Part shown: piece after piece, positions 54,579 through 63,726 of the stretch
Layout of the letters: the number at the start of each line of letters is the position of its first letter
How positions within the stretch are numbered: position 1 is the first letter of the stretch
Assembly: GCA_943788505.1 (NCBI GenBank)
Contig: CALSQR010000002.1
Span: forward strand, 503,323-567,322
Reading direction: 5' to 3'
Source: an uncultured bacterium
GTDB taxonomy: Bacteria; Bacteroidota; Rhodothermia; Rhodothermales; UBA10348
Length of the DNA stretch: 64,000 bases
Translations under genes and position numbers: made by a program
Notes under the pieces: model-generated
Told to the model about the DNA's origin: nothing
Seen by the model: only the letters and a program-made list of their open reading frames with translations
The model's database searches: none

Positions 54579-55277
54579 TCAACCCTTCTCTAGCACCTGG
54601 ACATGCCCATCGCTGCGGCCGACTAAAACCATCGTGGCCATGTCGAGAAACAATCCGTGATCCACAACGCCGGGTGTCATCAACAAGACACGATTTACAT
54701 GTTCCGGGTTACTGATACCATCAAACATGGCATCTACGATCCACATTCCTTGGTCAGAAACTACCGGCCCATCTTTCTTCATGCCCATTCTTAGGTCTGG
54801 CACTGCCCCTAGGGCTTTCAACACATTCATGACTGGCGTAACAGCCATTGGGACAACTTCTATGGGTAACGGCATTCGGAAGCCCAACTGGTCTACCATT
54901 TTGCTCTCGTCTACCAAAACCACGAACTGACTCGCTTGAGCGGCAACGATTTTCTCGCGCGTTTGCGCTGCGCCACGGCCCTTGATCAGGGTAAAATCGG
55001 GGTCTACTTCATCAGCGCCGTCGAAGGCGAGGTCCAGCTTAGGGGACTGATCCAGTGTGGTCAACCGGATTCCGTGTTCACGAGCCATCCGCTCTGCTGC
55101 AAAGGAGGTAGCAACTCCACACACATCCAAGCCCTCATCCCGAACCCGAGCGCCAAGCGCTTCGATAGCCATAGCGGCGGTCGAGCCAGTACCAATACCC
55201 AGCGTCATGCCGGATGAAACCAGAGATGCGACGTGTTTACCCACTGCACGCTTGGCAGCTGCCTGTAGATCGGACAT
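54579..55277 (-). CDS. rpiA: Ribose-5-phosphate isomerase A
   Basis: A 232-aa pentose-phosphate enzyme interconverting ribose 5-phosphate and ribulose 5-phosphate. Signature segments are GIGTGSTAAMAIEAL near residue 27, DLAFDGADEVDPDFTLIKGRGAA near 85-107 with the active Asp, and DESKMVDQLG. Length is typical. It follows the two permease genes on the minus strand after 61 nt. Confidence 0.96.
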   Translation of the reverse strand: MSDLQAAAKRAVGKHVASLVSSGMTLGIGTGSTAAMAIEALGARVRDEGLDVCGVATSFAAERMAREHGIRLTTLDQSPKLDLAFDGADEVDPDFTLIKGRGAAQTREKIVAAQASQFVVLVDESKMVDQLGFRMPLPIEVVPMAVTPVMNVLKALGAVPDLRMGMKKDGPVVSDQGMWIVDAMFDGISNPEHVNRVLLMTPGVVDHGLFLDMATMVLVGRSDGHVQVLEKG

Positions 55278-55338
55278 AAACGGTTTGAGGACTGATGGAA
55301 GGCAATGATGAACGCTGCCAATCTACACCGCAGATCCT

Positions 55339-56568
55339 CTATTCGAAACGCAAGGAATCGATTGGGTTCAATCGCGCAGCTTTGTAAGCAGGATACCCAC
55401 CAAAAACTAGCGCGATGAACGTCACCATTACCACGGCAAGAATGGCCCAATTGGTAGGGAATGTCGCGGAAATATCGAAGTAAAAAGCAACTCCGTTTCC
55501 GACGGCCGCTCCAAGTAAGATTCCAATCACGCCGCCAATCTGGCAAAGGAAAAATGCCTCGAGCAGAAATTGACGCAGAATATCCTTTCGCCGAGCGCCA
55601 ATAGACTTTCGAACTCCAATTTCACGCGTGCGCTCCGTCACTGAAACAAGCATGATGTTCATGATCCCAATACCAGCCGCAAGAAGGGAAATTAGTCCGA
55701 TGCCCGCACCTCCAGCCGTAAGCGTTCCCGTGAACGCCTCCAAGATTGCCTGCATGGAATCGTTAGTCGAGATCTCGAAGTTGTTGTCCTGACCAGGCTC
55801 CACTTTGCGGATAACTCTAAGCCGGCCAGTAGCTTCATCAATAGCAGCATTGATCAGTTGGGGTTCACTAACGCGAAGACTGATGTTAGCGATATTGCGG
55901 TCTGTACCTCCATAGAGCGTGAATCCACGAGTGACGGGGATGTACAACCTGTTGTCCTGAGAGAAACCGAGAAAACTCCCTTTGCTCTTGAGTACTCCGA
56001 TGACTTCGCATCGGGCACCTGCCGCCTTGATCACCTTGCCGATCGCGTTCTGAGTAGCAAACAGTTCAGATGAGACATCAGTACCTAATACGCATACAGG
56101 CCGAGCATAGCTGATGTCTTCCTGGGTGAAGAATCGACCATAATCTAACTCGTACGAGTAGTTGCCGAGCATATACTGGTCAACACCCATCACGAAGATA
56201 TTTGGCTCTGTCTCTTGCTCCTCATAGACCATCTTTCCCATGGTAAAGTCTTCGAGGACACTTACAGTGACAGGCAGAGCCATGGCATCTGAAAGACGTT
56301 CAATCTGATCAAATGTGATACTTGGGCGGTTGCGGACACTACGATCCGTATTCCCCGTCCGGATCATCGGAGTCCTAGACACCGAGAAAGTTGACGACCC
56401 TAAAAATTGAAGTTTTTCCTTGAAATAGACATCGATCACTTTCACTGCCGTCACCGACACGATGATAGCGAATACACCAATCACCATACCCAGCAACGTT
56501 AGGGATGACCGTGTCTTGTGGCCCCTGAGCGCCTCCAGTGACATTCGAATTGCTTCTAGGAATCCCAT
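55339..56568 (-). CDS. MacB/FtsX-type ABC transporter permease
   Basis: A 409-aa permease with an N-terminal helix (LGMVIGVFAIIVSVTAVKVID), a periplasmic MacB_PCD-like domain from about 45 to 260, and three C-terminal helices of the FtsX domain (about 280-400, with RTREIGVRKSIGARRKDILRQFLLEA). It is 3 nt downstream of a paralogue (56572-57810), so a heterodimer is likely. No ABC ATPase gene is adjacent. The role (peptide, lipoprotein or efflux) cannot be determined. Confidence 0.9.
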   Translation of the reverse strand: MGFLEAIRMSLEALRGHKTRSSLTLLGMVIGVFAIIVSVTAVKVIDVYFKEKLQFLGSSTFSVSRTPMIRTGNTDRSVRNRPSITFDQIERLSDAMALPVTVSVLEDFTMGKMVYEEQETEPNIFVMGVDQYMLGNYSYELDYGRFFTQEDISYARPVCVLGTDVSSELFATQNAIGKVIKAAGARCEVIGVLKSKGSFLGFSQDNRLYIPVTRGFTLYGGTDRNIANISLRVSEPQLINAAIDEATGRLRVIRKVEPGQDNNFEISTNDSMQAILEAFTGTLTAGGAGIGLISLLAAGIGIMNIMLVSVTERTREIGVRKSIGARRKDILRQFLLEAFFLCQIGGVIGILLGAAVGNGVAFYFDISATFPTNWAILAVVMVTFIALVFGGYPAYKAARLNPIDSLRFE

Positions 56569-56571
56569 GGA

Positions 56572-57810
56572 TTATTCGTACCTCAATGCTTCAATGGGAG
56601 GCGCCTTTGCAGCCGTCCAGGCAGGCGCTAGGCCAAAGACCGTTCCGATACCTACGCAGATGGAGAATGCCATCACGACCGTACCCATTCCCAACGATGC
56701 GGGAAGAACGGCTGCAATGAGCATGGATAATGGGAAAGCCAAGCCCACCCCGATCAATCCGCCCACCATGCAGATTACAATGGCCTCGACCAGAAACTGC
56801 ATTAGAATAGTGATGCGTCGCGCTCCAACAGCTTTTCGGACCCCAATTTCGCGGGTTCTCTCTTTGACCGTGACGAACATAATGTTCATTACACCAATGC
56901 CCCCGACCAAAAGAGCCAGTGCGGTGAGGCCAATCCCTATACCAAAAATGGCATTCTTGATGGGTTCGATGGAGGCTCTAAGAGTAGCCTGTTCATTGAT
57001 CTCAAAATTGTCTTCCTGGTCAACCGTAAGACGGCGGGCGATCCTGACCACGCCCCTCATTTCGTCCTTGGCATCGGCCATTGCTAATCCATTGAGCACT
57101 TTTGCTCGAACACTGACATCCCGGTATCTAGTACCGTAATATTTTTTAAAGGTGTTGAAAGGAATCTGAACCGCCCAGTCTTCTGACGAACTTCCTTCCG
57201 AGCCTTGACCTTGACGGGTCATAACAGCGATCACTCGAAATTTATTGCCCCCGATTTTCATCTCTTTCCCGATCGGATTGCCAAACGGAAACAGCTCATC
57301 GGCAATACTGGCACCAATTACCGCTACATTTCGGGCACCTTGATCATCAAACGGACTCAAGAAGTACCCGTCCTCCAAATCAACAACTTGGACATCTCCG
57401 TAATTAGACTGGACCCCCATAACGCGGGTTGAGGAAATCGATTCCGTTTGCGACTTCAAGGACCGGGCCGTGCTGACCACAGCCGTTGCTGCTTGGATGG
57501 ATCTAGAGTGCTCATTGAGCACTTCAGCCACGTCTTCTGTGATATTTGGACGGTTGATGTATTCCCACCATTTGAATCCCGGCCCTCGAGTCCAGGGCCA
57601 CTTCTCAATGTAAATGACGTCCGTTCCCAAGGAGGAGATGTCATTCTCGAATCCTTGTTCAATACCATTAACGACAGTCGCCATACCCGTAACGGAGACG
57701 ATACCGATGATGATGCCAAGCGTGGTCAACACGGCTCGCATCTTATTCGACCACACTGCGCGAACCGCGATCAGCATGGACTCGATGAACTCAAAAAAGA
57801 ATTTCCGCAC
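56572..57810 (-). CDS. MacB/FtsX-type ABC transporter permease, paralogue
   Basis: A 412-aa paralogue of the next gene with the same layout: N-terminal helix (LTTLGIIIGIVSVTGMATVVNG), a periplasmic domain, and FtsX helices with RTREIGVRKAVGARRITILMQFLVEA. GTG at 57810 (VRKFFFEFIESML) aligns the N-terminus with its paralogue; the ORF extends to 57954, and ATG at 57777 is a further alternative. The pair probably forms a heterodimeric permease whose ATPase is encoded elsewhere. Confidence 0.88.
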   Translation of the reverse strand: MRKFFFEFIESMLIAVRAVWSNKMRAVLTTLGIIIGIVSVTGMATVVNGIEQGFENDISSLGTDVIYIEKWPWTRGPGFKWWEYINRPNITEDVAEVLNEHSRSIQAATAVVSTARSLKSQTESISSTRVMGVQSNYGDVQVVDLEDGYFLSPFDDQGARNVAVIGASIADELFPFGNPIGKEMKIGGNKFRVIAVMTRQGQGSEGSSSEDWAVQIPFNTFKKYYGTRYRDVSVRAKVLNGLAMADAKDEMRGVVRIARRLTVDQEDNFEINEQATLRASIEPIKNAIFGIGIGLTALALLVGGIGVMNIMFVTVKERTREIGVRKAVGARRITILMQFLVEAIVICMVGGLIGVGLAFPLSMLIAAVLPASLGMGTVVMAFSICVGIGTVFGLAPAWTAAKAPPIEALRYE

Positions 57811-57973
57811 GGAGGTATCAGGAATGGTCAGATAGTAGCCATACGTTCGCACAAGATGGGTGTTGCGCTCATCTCTGTACAGATTGAAGTCTTCCGCAAG
57901 TCTACAAATAAGAGGAACTTTCAACCTTCTGAGACTTCTGAGGCTTGATTGCACTCACACCAGTTGATGAAAG

Positions 57974-58132
57974 ATGGGTAAGCTCCGAGTAATTGGCGAA
58001 TTATGGCACTTCTTGAAAGTCAGAAAGAAATTCTGGCTTGCGCCCATCATCGTGGTGTTGCTAATGCTTAGCCTGATCATCGTTATGGCTCAAGGATCGG
58101 CATTAGCTCCATTCATTTACGCCCTGTTCTAG
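57974..58132 (+). CDS. DUF5989 family small membrane protein
   Basis: A 52-aa protein below the usual ORF cut-off. It begins MGKLRVIGELWHFLKVRKKFW, has one membrane helix (LAPIIVVLLMLSLIIVMAQG) and ends GSALAPFIYALF, the conserved pattern of DUF5989: basic amphipathic start, helix, then SALAPFIY. Members elsewhere often lie near carbamoyltransferase/SxtJ-type genes; here it is alone, divergent from the permease pair. Its stop TAG shares its last base with a tandem repeat (58132-58305). Confidence 0.85.
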   Translation: MGKLRVIGELWHFLKVRKKFWLAPIIVVLLMLSLIIVMAQGSALAPFIYALF

Positions 58133-58305
58133 ACGCGGGCGTAGGCGCAGAGGAGGACGCGGGCGTAGGCGCAGGCGTAGGCGCAGGAGAGGACGCGGGC
58201 ATAGACGCGGGCGTAGGCGCAGGAGAGGACGCGGGCATAGACGCGGGCGTAGGCGCAGAGGAGGACGCGGGCATAGACGCGGGCGTAGGCGCAGGGGAGG
58301 ACGCG
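58132..58305. repeat. 36-bp tandem repeat built from hexamers
   Basis: The 174 bp consist of 36-bp units GACGCGGGCATAGACGCGGG continuing CGTAGGCGCAGGAGAG: a 24-bp short copy, four 36-bp copies and a final GACGCG. All differences respect a 6-nt phase (GRCGYR-type hexamers). The array starts on the last base of the DUF5989 stop codon and ends on the base before the GNAT stop codon. One plus-strand frame is open throughout (Asp-Ala-Gly-Val-Gly-Ala units), and one minus-strand frame as well, because stops cannot arise in the hexamers in those phases. Confidence 0.95.
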
Positions 58306-58803
58306 TCAGTCTCCGGGAACGTCGGTTAGCTTCGTTTCGAATCGAAGTCGGTACTCTCTGTACACCGAATTGTAATCCGACTTGATTAGGCGAAAACCCT
58401 GAGCGAGCGCCAATATGGTCATTCCTGGATGCAAGTTCGGAAACGTATCGAATGCGAAGCGCCGGTAGCCTGCCTCACGCACGATTCGGATCATTTCGTC
58501 CAGCAGAGCAATCGCGATTCCCTTTCGTCGAAAAGCAGGCATGACACCACCCTTGGCACTGTAAAACGTAAAGCGATTTTCGCGATATCCGATCTTGAAT
58601 CCTACGGGTTCGTCATCGATCGTAGCGAGCAAAATCAGAATATTATCTCGCTCAAAGGTATTGATGATTCGCTCTTCCTTGAAGATTGTCCGGTTCATTT
58701 CACGGATTAGGTCCAGATTACTCTGTTCAATCTCGCGAATAACAAGCCCCTCTACTGGAGGGACCGTCAACGTTGTGGGAGGGGTATAATCGAATCGCTC
58801 CAT
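58306..58803 (-). CDS. GNAT family N-acetyltransferase
   Basis: A 165-aa acetyltransferase. Acetyl-CoA binding is shown by VMPAFRRKGIAIALLDEMI near residues 87-105 (Q/RxxGxG/A loop), followed by FDTFPNLHPGMTILALAQGFRLI, in the usual place of the last helix and strand. The substrate is unknown. The stop codon abuts the tandem repeat. It is 3 nt downstream of the helicase gene and so co-transcribed with it. Confidence 0.88.
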   Translation of the reverse strand: MERFDYTPPTTLTVPPVEGLVIREIEQSNLDLIREMNRTIFKEERIINTFERDNILILLATIDDEPVGFKIGYRENRFTFYSAKGGVMPAFRRKGIAIALLDEMIRIVREAGYRRFAFDTFPNLHPGMTILALAQGFRLIKSDYNSVYREYRLRFETKLTDVPGD

Positions 58804-58806
58804 AGT

Positions 58807-60906
58807 TTAGAAAGGCAAACCGTCTAAGGGGGGCAACATTTCACCGGCTGCACTGCCCGATTCTGAGGATTCAATCATGGAAGAGCTTTCCTTAGACCTT
58901 TCTTCCAGTACATCCGGTGCTGGGCTACCTGACTCAACAAGAGTACATGGCTCCAAAATTGATTCAGGTACGTCCACCAGAAACCGACTAGGTTTGGCAA
59001 AATACTGCCCTTCATACCGTCTAAATTGGATCATCGGATAGGTGATGAACAGGTGATCTTCGGCGCGTGTAACGGCAACGTACAAAAGACGAAGTTCTTC
59101 GTCTAGAGCTTCCGTACTGCCGACCGAATAGGCTGACGGTAAAACGCCGTCGAGTGCTTGGATCAAGAAGACGACCTTAAACTCAAGCCCTTTTGCAGAG
59201 TGTATCGTGGACAGCACCAAGGGCGGTTCATCGTTTTCCAATTCCTCGACATTAATTGCAGACAACTCGATGGGGTCCAACGCAAGGGAATCTAGCATGG
59301 CAGCCCTATCCGAAAACCGGGCGGCGATACCAGTCAGATGGTCTAGATCAGGCTCCCGTTTGGGATAATCTTCTGAATAGACATTGCGCATTATCGGAGC
59401 GTAGTACTCGGAAAGTGTCTCGATCTGATCTGCGGGTGTCATCGTAGACCCATGTATACCCCGGAGGACCTGAAAAAGACGCATTAGGGAGTCAACATAT
59501 GCTGCTGAGAAGGCCCCATTGTCGATCTGAAAAGGCGTATCACCTGCTTTAGATATCCATTCAATGATCCGCCCACTTGTCTTGGGGCCGATGCCCTCCA
59601 GCAACTGCAGCACTCGATTCCAGGCAACGGCGTCCCTCGGATTTTCGAGCACTTTCAGGTGGGCTAGTATGTCTTTTATATGCGCCGCCTCGCTCAGCTT
59701 GAGTCCACCGTACTTGACAAAGGGTACATTTCTTCGATTCAATTCAACTTCGAGATCATAGGAGCTTTGTCCATTGCGGAAAAGCACTGCCATTTGATTC
59801 AATGGGACGCCTTGCTCTCGAAACTGAAGGATCATCTGGGAAACGAAACGGCTTTCAAATCTATCATCCGGTGCAGGTACAAGGGCAGGTCTATCTCCTT
59901 TGGATCGTTCGGTGAATAATTGCTTGTCTAGACGGCGATGCGCCGAGGTCAGAACTTCGTTAGCTAAATCCAGAATGGACTGTGTCGAGCGGTAATTGTG
60001 CTCCAGTTTAATTTCGGCCGCAGCAGCAAATTCATCCCTGAATGAAAGGATATTTCCTAAATCAGCCCCTCGGAATCGATAAATGCTTTGTGCATCATCA
60101 CCAACGACCATCACATTTCCATGAACCGACGATAGCGCTCGGACGAGGAGAGCTTGGGCTCGGTTTGTATCCTGGTACTCGTCAACTAGGACGTGCCGAC
60201 ACATGGAAGCCACTTCCCGCAATACCTGAGGTTGTGACTGAAAAAGTTTGAGTGTCAGAACTAGCAGATCATCATAATCCATCAGGCCTTGAGCCTGCTT
60301 GTAGGACGCATACTCATCGAACATCTTTCCGAGGCGCTCTTCAAACTCGACAAACTGTGGCCACGTTGATTCCAGTACATCAGCAAGTGCTAACCCACGG
60401 TTTCGCATGGAGGACACCATTTGCTGCAGCGTCCGTTTCTTCGGAAACCTCTTGCCATCGGCCTTAGAGGTATATCTAGCTCGCAGGATGTCAATCACAT
60501 CGGCTGAGTCGGCCGCATCCAAGACGGTAAAATTTGACGGGTACCCGATTTTCGATGCATACTTCTTGAGAATGGTCAAACAGAATGCATGAAACGTTCC
60601 CCCACGAACACGGCTACAGCGACCATCCAACAATCCGGAGGCGCGAGTCAACATTTGAGTTGCCGCCCTGCGAGTAAATGTCAGCAAGACGATGTGCTCT
60701 GGCAGAACGCCCGTATCAATTAGCCAAGCCACGCGATAGACCAGGGTTCTCGTTTTCCCAGTCCCTGCACCTGCCACTACGAGCACCGGGCCTGCACCCC
60801 ATGTGGCAGCTTCGAGCTGCCGTGGATTCAGCTCCCCACTGAAATCGACAGAACCCGAAGGCACCGCTTGGTGCTCCTCCCTTTGTATGACGAATTGTCT
60901 GGCCAT
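58807..60906 (-). CDS. UvrD/PcrA-type ATP-dependent DNA helicase
   Basis: A 699-aa SF1A 3'-5' helicase. Motifs in order: Q motif LNPRQLEAATW, Ia/I VVAGAGTGKTRTLVYR, II LVDEYQDTNRAQ, III VVGDDAQSIYRFRGA, IV HNYRSTQSIL, V LSTIHSAKGLEFKVVFL, VI YVAVTRAEDHLFITYP. The C-terminal 60 residues are a Ser/Glu/Pro-rich tail. It acts in repair or replication restart. ATG 60906 is used. A short 236-nt gap upstream separates it from parA. Confidence 0.95.
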   Translation of the reverse strand: MARQFVIQREEHQAVPSGSVDFSGELNPRQLEAATWGAGPVLVVAGAGTGKTRTLVYRVAWLIDTGVLPEHIVLLTFTRRAATQMLTRASGLLDGRCSRVRGGTFHAFCLTILKKYASKIGYPSNFTVLDAADSADVIDILRARYTSKADGKRFPKKRTLQQMVSSMRNRGLALADVLESTWPQFVEFEERLGKMFDEYASYKQAQGLMDYDDLLVLTLKLFQSQPQVLREVASMCRHVLVDEYQDTNRAQALLVRALSSVHGNVMVVGDDAQSIYRFRGADLGNILSFRDEFAAAAEIKLEHNYRSTQSILDLANEVLTSAHRRLDKQLFTERSKGDRPALVPAPDDRFESRFVSQMILQFREQGVPLNQMAVLFRNGQSSYDLEVELNRRNVPFVKYGGLKLSEAAHIKDILAHLKVLENPRDAVAWNRVLQLLEGIGPKTSGRIIEWISKAGDTPFQIDNGAFSAAYVDSLMRLFQVLRGIHGSTMTPADQIETLSEYYAPIMRNVYSEDYPKREPDLDHLTGIAARFSDRAAMLDSLALDPIELSAINVEELENDEPPLVLSTIHSAKGLEFKVVFLIQALDGVLPSAYSVGSTEALDEELRLLYVAVTRAEDHLFITYPMIQFRRYEGQYFAKPSRFLVDVPESILEPCTLVESGSPAPDVLEERSKESSSMIESSESGSAAGEMLPPLDGLPF

Positions 60907-61142
60907 CGTGAGGAAACCGGTAGAGGCCAGTTACGATCCCGAAAAAGAGGGCATTTCGTGGATAACTCGACGTGATGCTGGCGTGCTTCGAGTGGCAGGC
61001 CTGCGCCCTTCTTCATAGATTCCAATGTGCTGAACGCTAGCGCAGGAACCGCAGCTGCCGGCTTAAATTAGATCGTTTTTATGCAGGTTGCCTCACGGCA
61101 TTTTCTGATCACCCACCGGCACGTCCGGAAATCATCGTCCGC

Positions 61143-61991
61143 ATGGGAAAAGTCATCGCCATCGCCAACCAGAAAGGAGGAGTGGGAAAAACCACTACTG
61201 CGGTGAATCTGGCTGCATCCCTTGCTGCCATGGAGCATCCTACCCTGCTGATCGATTTCGACCCGCAGGCCAATGGAACATCAGGTGTAGGCATTGATCC
61301 CAGAACGGTCACTGCATCGACCTATGAAATCCTTATCGGATCCATTGCCACGGAAGATGCGATTCTAGAGACGGAAACACCCTTCCTTTCTCTCATCCCG
61401 AGCCACATAAACCTCGTGGGTGCCGAAATTGAAATGGTGGAAGTGGCGGACCGCGAGCGAATGCTTGCCCGGGCACTTGCTCCCATCCGGGACCGATTTG
61501 ATTTCATCATCATCGACTGTCCCCCCTCGCTCGGCTTGCTCACACTTAATTCGTTGACCGCAGCGAATTCTGTCCTTATGCCAGTCCAGGCTGAATATTT
61601 TGCTCTCGAGGGACTAGGTCAGCTTCTCAACACCATCAAGCTTGTGCGTCAGCACTTAAATCCAGCTCTGGAAATAGAGGGTGTCGTGCTGACTATGTTT
61701 GATACGAGGTTGCGACTGGCAAACCAGGTGGCGGCCGAAGTACGGCGCTATTTTGGGGAGAAAGTATTTCAGACAATCGTTCAGCGAAATGTCCGCCTCT
61801 CCGAAGCACCCAGTTTTGGACGACCCGTACTGCTTTACGATGCAACGAGTACAGGTAGCCGAAATTACATAGGCTTGGCTCGAGAGGTCCTCCGATCGAA
61901 TGAAGAGTTTCTCCAAGGCTTAGCCGCAGTACCTGCCGGTTCATCATCACCCAGCCCTTCCCCGTCCAGTTCCACTGAAGAAAGCGCATGA
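61143..61991 (+). CDS. parA: Chromosome-partitioning ATPase ParA/Soj
   Basis: A 282-aa Walker-type ATPase. The deviant Walker A motif is [16 protein letters not shown] near residues 8-23, with the signature Lys at the start. [11 protein letters not shown] and [16 protein letters not shown] complete the nucleotide site. The C-terminus ends in a Pro/Ser-rich tail. It overlaps parB by 4 nt (ATGA), the usual coupled arrangement. Chromosomal parAB genes are often near the origin, but no origin is visible here. Confidence 0.96.
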   Translation: MGKVIAIANQKGGVGKTTTAVNLAASLAAMEHPTLLIDFDPQANGTSGVGIDPRTVTASTYEILIGSIATEDAILETETPFLSLIPSHINLVGAEIEMVEVADRERMLARALAPIRDRFDFIIIDCPPSLGLLTLNSLTAANSVLMPVQAEYFALEGLGQLLNTIKLVRQHLNPALEIEGVVLTMFDTRLRLANQVAAEVRRYFGEKVFQTIVQRNVRLSEAPSFGRPVLLYDATSTGSRNYIGLAREVLRSNEEFLQGLAAVPAGSSSPSPSPSSSTEESA

Positions 61992-62917
61992 GTAAACAGA
62001 AATCAGCCTTGGGAAGGGGACTTGGAGCCCTTCTTCCGGATACGCAGAACGAAGAAAGCAACTCCGTACCGGGCATCGAAAGCACACGCCTGTATAATTT
62101 CGATGAGCGGATCCGCACAGCGGGAACGATATCTGACATATCGGTGCAGTCGGTTAGTCCTAATCCGTTTCAGCCTCGTGAACAGTTCGATGAGATAGCG
62201 CTTACAGAATTAGCTGACTCGATTCGTGAACTAGGCATTATTCAGCCTATCACGGTTCGAAAGACAGGCCACGAACGATATGAGCTTATTTCAGGCGAGC
62301 GGCGGTTGCGCGCTGCTAAGCTGGCTGGATTATCCATACTCCCAGCCTACATCCGTGAAGCCGACAGTGAGGCCATGCTCGAAATGGCCATCGTCGAAAA
62401 CGTTCAAAGAGAACAGCTCAATCCGATAGAAGTGGCTCTTGGCTATCAGCGGTTGATTGATGAATGTGATCTGACACAGGAGCAGGTCGCCACAAAAATC
62501 GGTAAGAATCGGACAACGGTGACCAACTTCCTTCGCCTTCTTCGCCTTCCGCCACTGGTTCAGGCCGGACTTAGGGATGGTATCCTAACATCAGGTCATG
62601 CGCGGGCGCTTCTACCCTTGGAATCGGAAGATTTGCAGCGCAAAGTGCTAGATGAGATTGTGGCCTCTGCCCTTTCGGTGAGACAGGTCGAGAAACTCGT
62701 CCGGAAGCTGCTAGCCCCGGCACCACCTAAAAAGAGCACGAAGACCGCGACGTCAGCCACAGATGAGCGCGAACTGAAAGCCATGTCAGATCGCATCAGG
62801 CGCTCCCTCGGCACACAAGTACGCGTCAAGCCTGCAGCCTCAGGAAAAGGAGGACGAATAGAGGTTGAGTATTATTCCAATGAGGATCTCGAACGTATTG
62901 TTGATTTCTTTGACTGA
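61988..62917 (+). CDS. parB: Chromosome-partitioning protein ParB/Spo0J
   Basis: A 309-aa centromere-binding CTPase. It starts RGLGALLPD, has the ParB motifs NPFQPREQF and [14 protein letters not shown], the [16 protein letters not shown]-binding segment and [22 protein letters not shown], then a helix-turn-helix ([23 protein letters not shown]) and a C-terminal dimerisation domain after a basic linker. No convincing parS 16-mer was found in the window. Confidence 0.96.
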   Translation: MSKQKSALGRGLGALLPDTQNEESNSVPGIESTRLYNFDERIRTAGTISDISVQSVSPNPFQPREQFDEIALTELADSIRELGIIQPITVRKTGHERYELISGERRLRAAKLAGLSILPAYIREADSEAMLEMAIVENVQREQLNPIEVALGYQRLIDECDLTQEQVATKIGKNRTTVTNFLRLLRLPPLVQAGLRDGILTSGHARALLPLESEDLQRKVLDEIVASALSVRQVEKLVRKLLAPAPPKKSTKTATSATDERELKAMSDRIRRSLGTQVRVKPAASGKGGRIEVEYYSNEDLERIVDFFD

Positions 62918-62926
62918 TTCTATTCT

Positions 62927-63568
62927 ATGACCCGAATCCGCCGGATACTACTGGCCGGCCCACTCTGCCTGTTGTTGCTTGCACCCGTTCTGTCATCGGA
63001 TATTCAAGCCCAACTGGTTAGAGGCGATTCGTTGTCAGTCGTAGAGGCTTCTTCGCACTCTCCGCAGGGGGCCTTACGGCGCAGCGCCCTACTACCGGGA
63101 TGGGGACAGATATACAACCGGCAATACATCAAATTGCCTTTCATATATGGCGCCCTTGGGGGATTGATTTACGCCGCCAAGACAAGTCATGATGATTACG
63201 TCCTATACCGAGAGGCTTTTCAATATAAATCTTGGCAGGAGCAGGTTGAGTCGGGGCAGGCAGAATCCAACCCAAAAACCTCCTTTAAGGACTCTTACGA
63301 GGTTATTTCAGCTAAATTCGGGGCCGTTTCGTCTCGGCCGCTGGAATCGCAACGAAATAATTTTCGCAGGTCGCGTGACCTTTCGTTAATTGGCATCGGC
63401 TTAGTGTATGGTCTAGCTATGCTAGACGCTTACGTAAGTGCGCACTTACTTGATTTTGATGTGGGAGAAAACCTGTCTTTCAGGGCAGATCCCCAGGCAG
63501 GAGGCTTTCGCCTGTCCGCCCGGATCCACCTCGGTACTCCCGATGGACGCAGTTTGCCCTACCGGTAA
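62927..63568 (+). CDS. DUF5683 membrane protein
   Basis: A 213-aa protein with a signal-like N-terminus (about 1-28, ending IQAQ). The motif RSALLPGWGQIYNRQYIKLPFIYGALGG is the DUF5683 signature, and a second hydrophobic segment lies near 145-165 (LSLIGIGLVYGLAMLDAYVSAHL). Family members are commonly found directly after parAB in Bacteroidota and relatives, as here (10 nt after parB). Function unknown, but the constant position hints at a link to the envelope or chromosome segregation. Confidence 0.88.
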   Translation: MTRIRRILLAGPLCLLLLAPVLSSDIQAQLVRGDSLSVVEASSHSPQGALRRSALLPGWGQIYNRQYIKLPFIYGALGGLIYAAKTSHDDYVLYREAFQYKSWQEQVESGQAESNPKTSFKDSYEVISAKFGAVSSRPLESQRNNFRRSRDLSLIGIGLVYGLAMLDAYVSAHLLDFDVGENLSFRADPQAGGFRLSARIHLGTPDGRSLPYR

Positions 63569-63726
63569 ACTGCTAGGAGCGGTTCGTATTGTGCGTTTTC
63601 GTCTGCGTGTTGTGCATGCGTGACCCGATGATGGCTGTTCATCGTAACAACATCCGGCAGGAATTCGTGTCGACAGTTGTAACGGTAGCAGGTCCTCACC
63701 TACCACAACCATATGCTTTGAATACG

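Noticed and set aside
56462-57139. 225-aa plus-strand ORF opposite the permease genes
   Set aside because: Antisense to conserved FtsX domains and without recognisable features.
58132-58305. CRISPR array
   Set aside because: The units are contiguous without spacers and no cas genes are present; it is a minisatellite.
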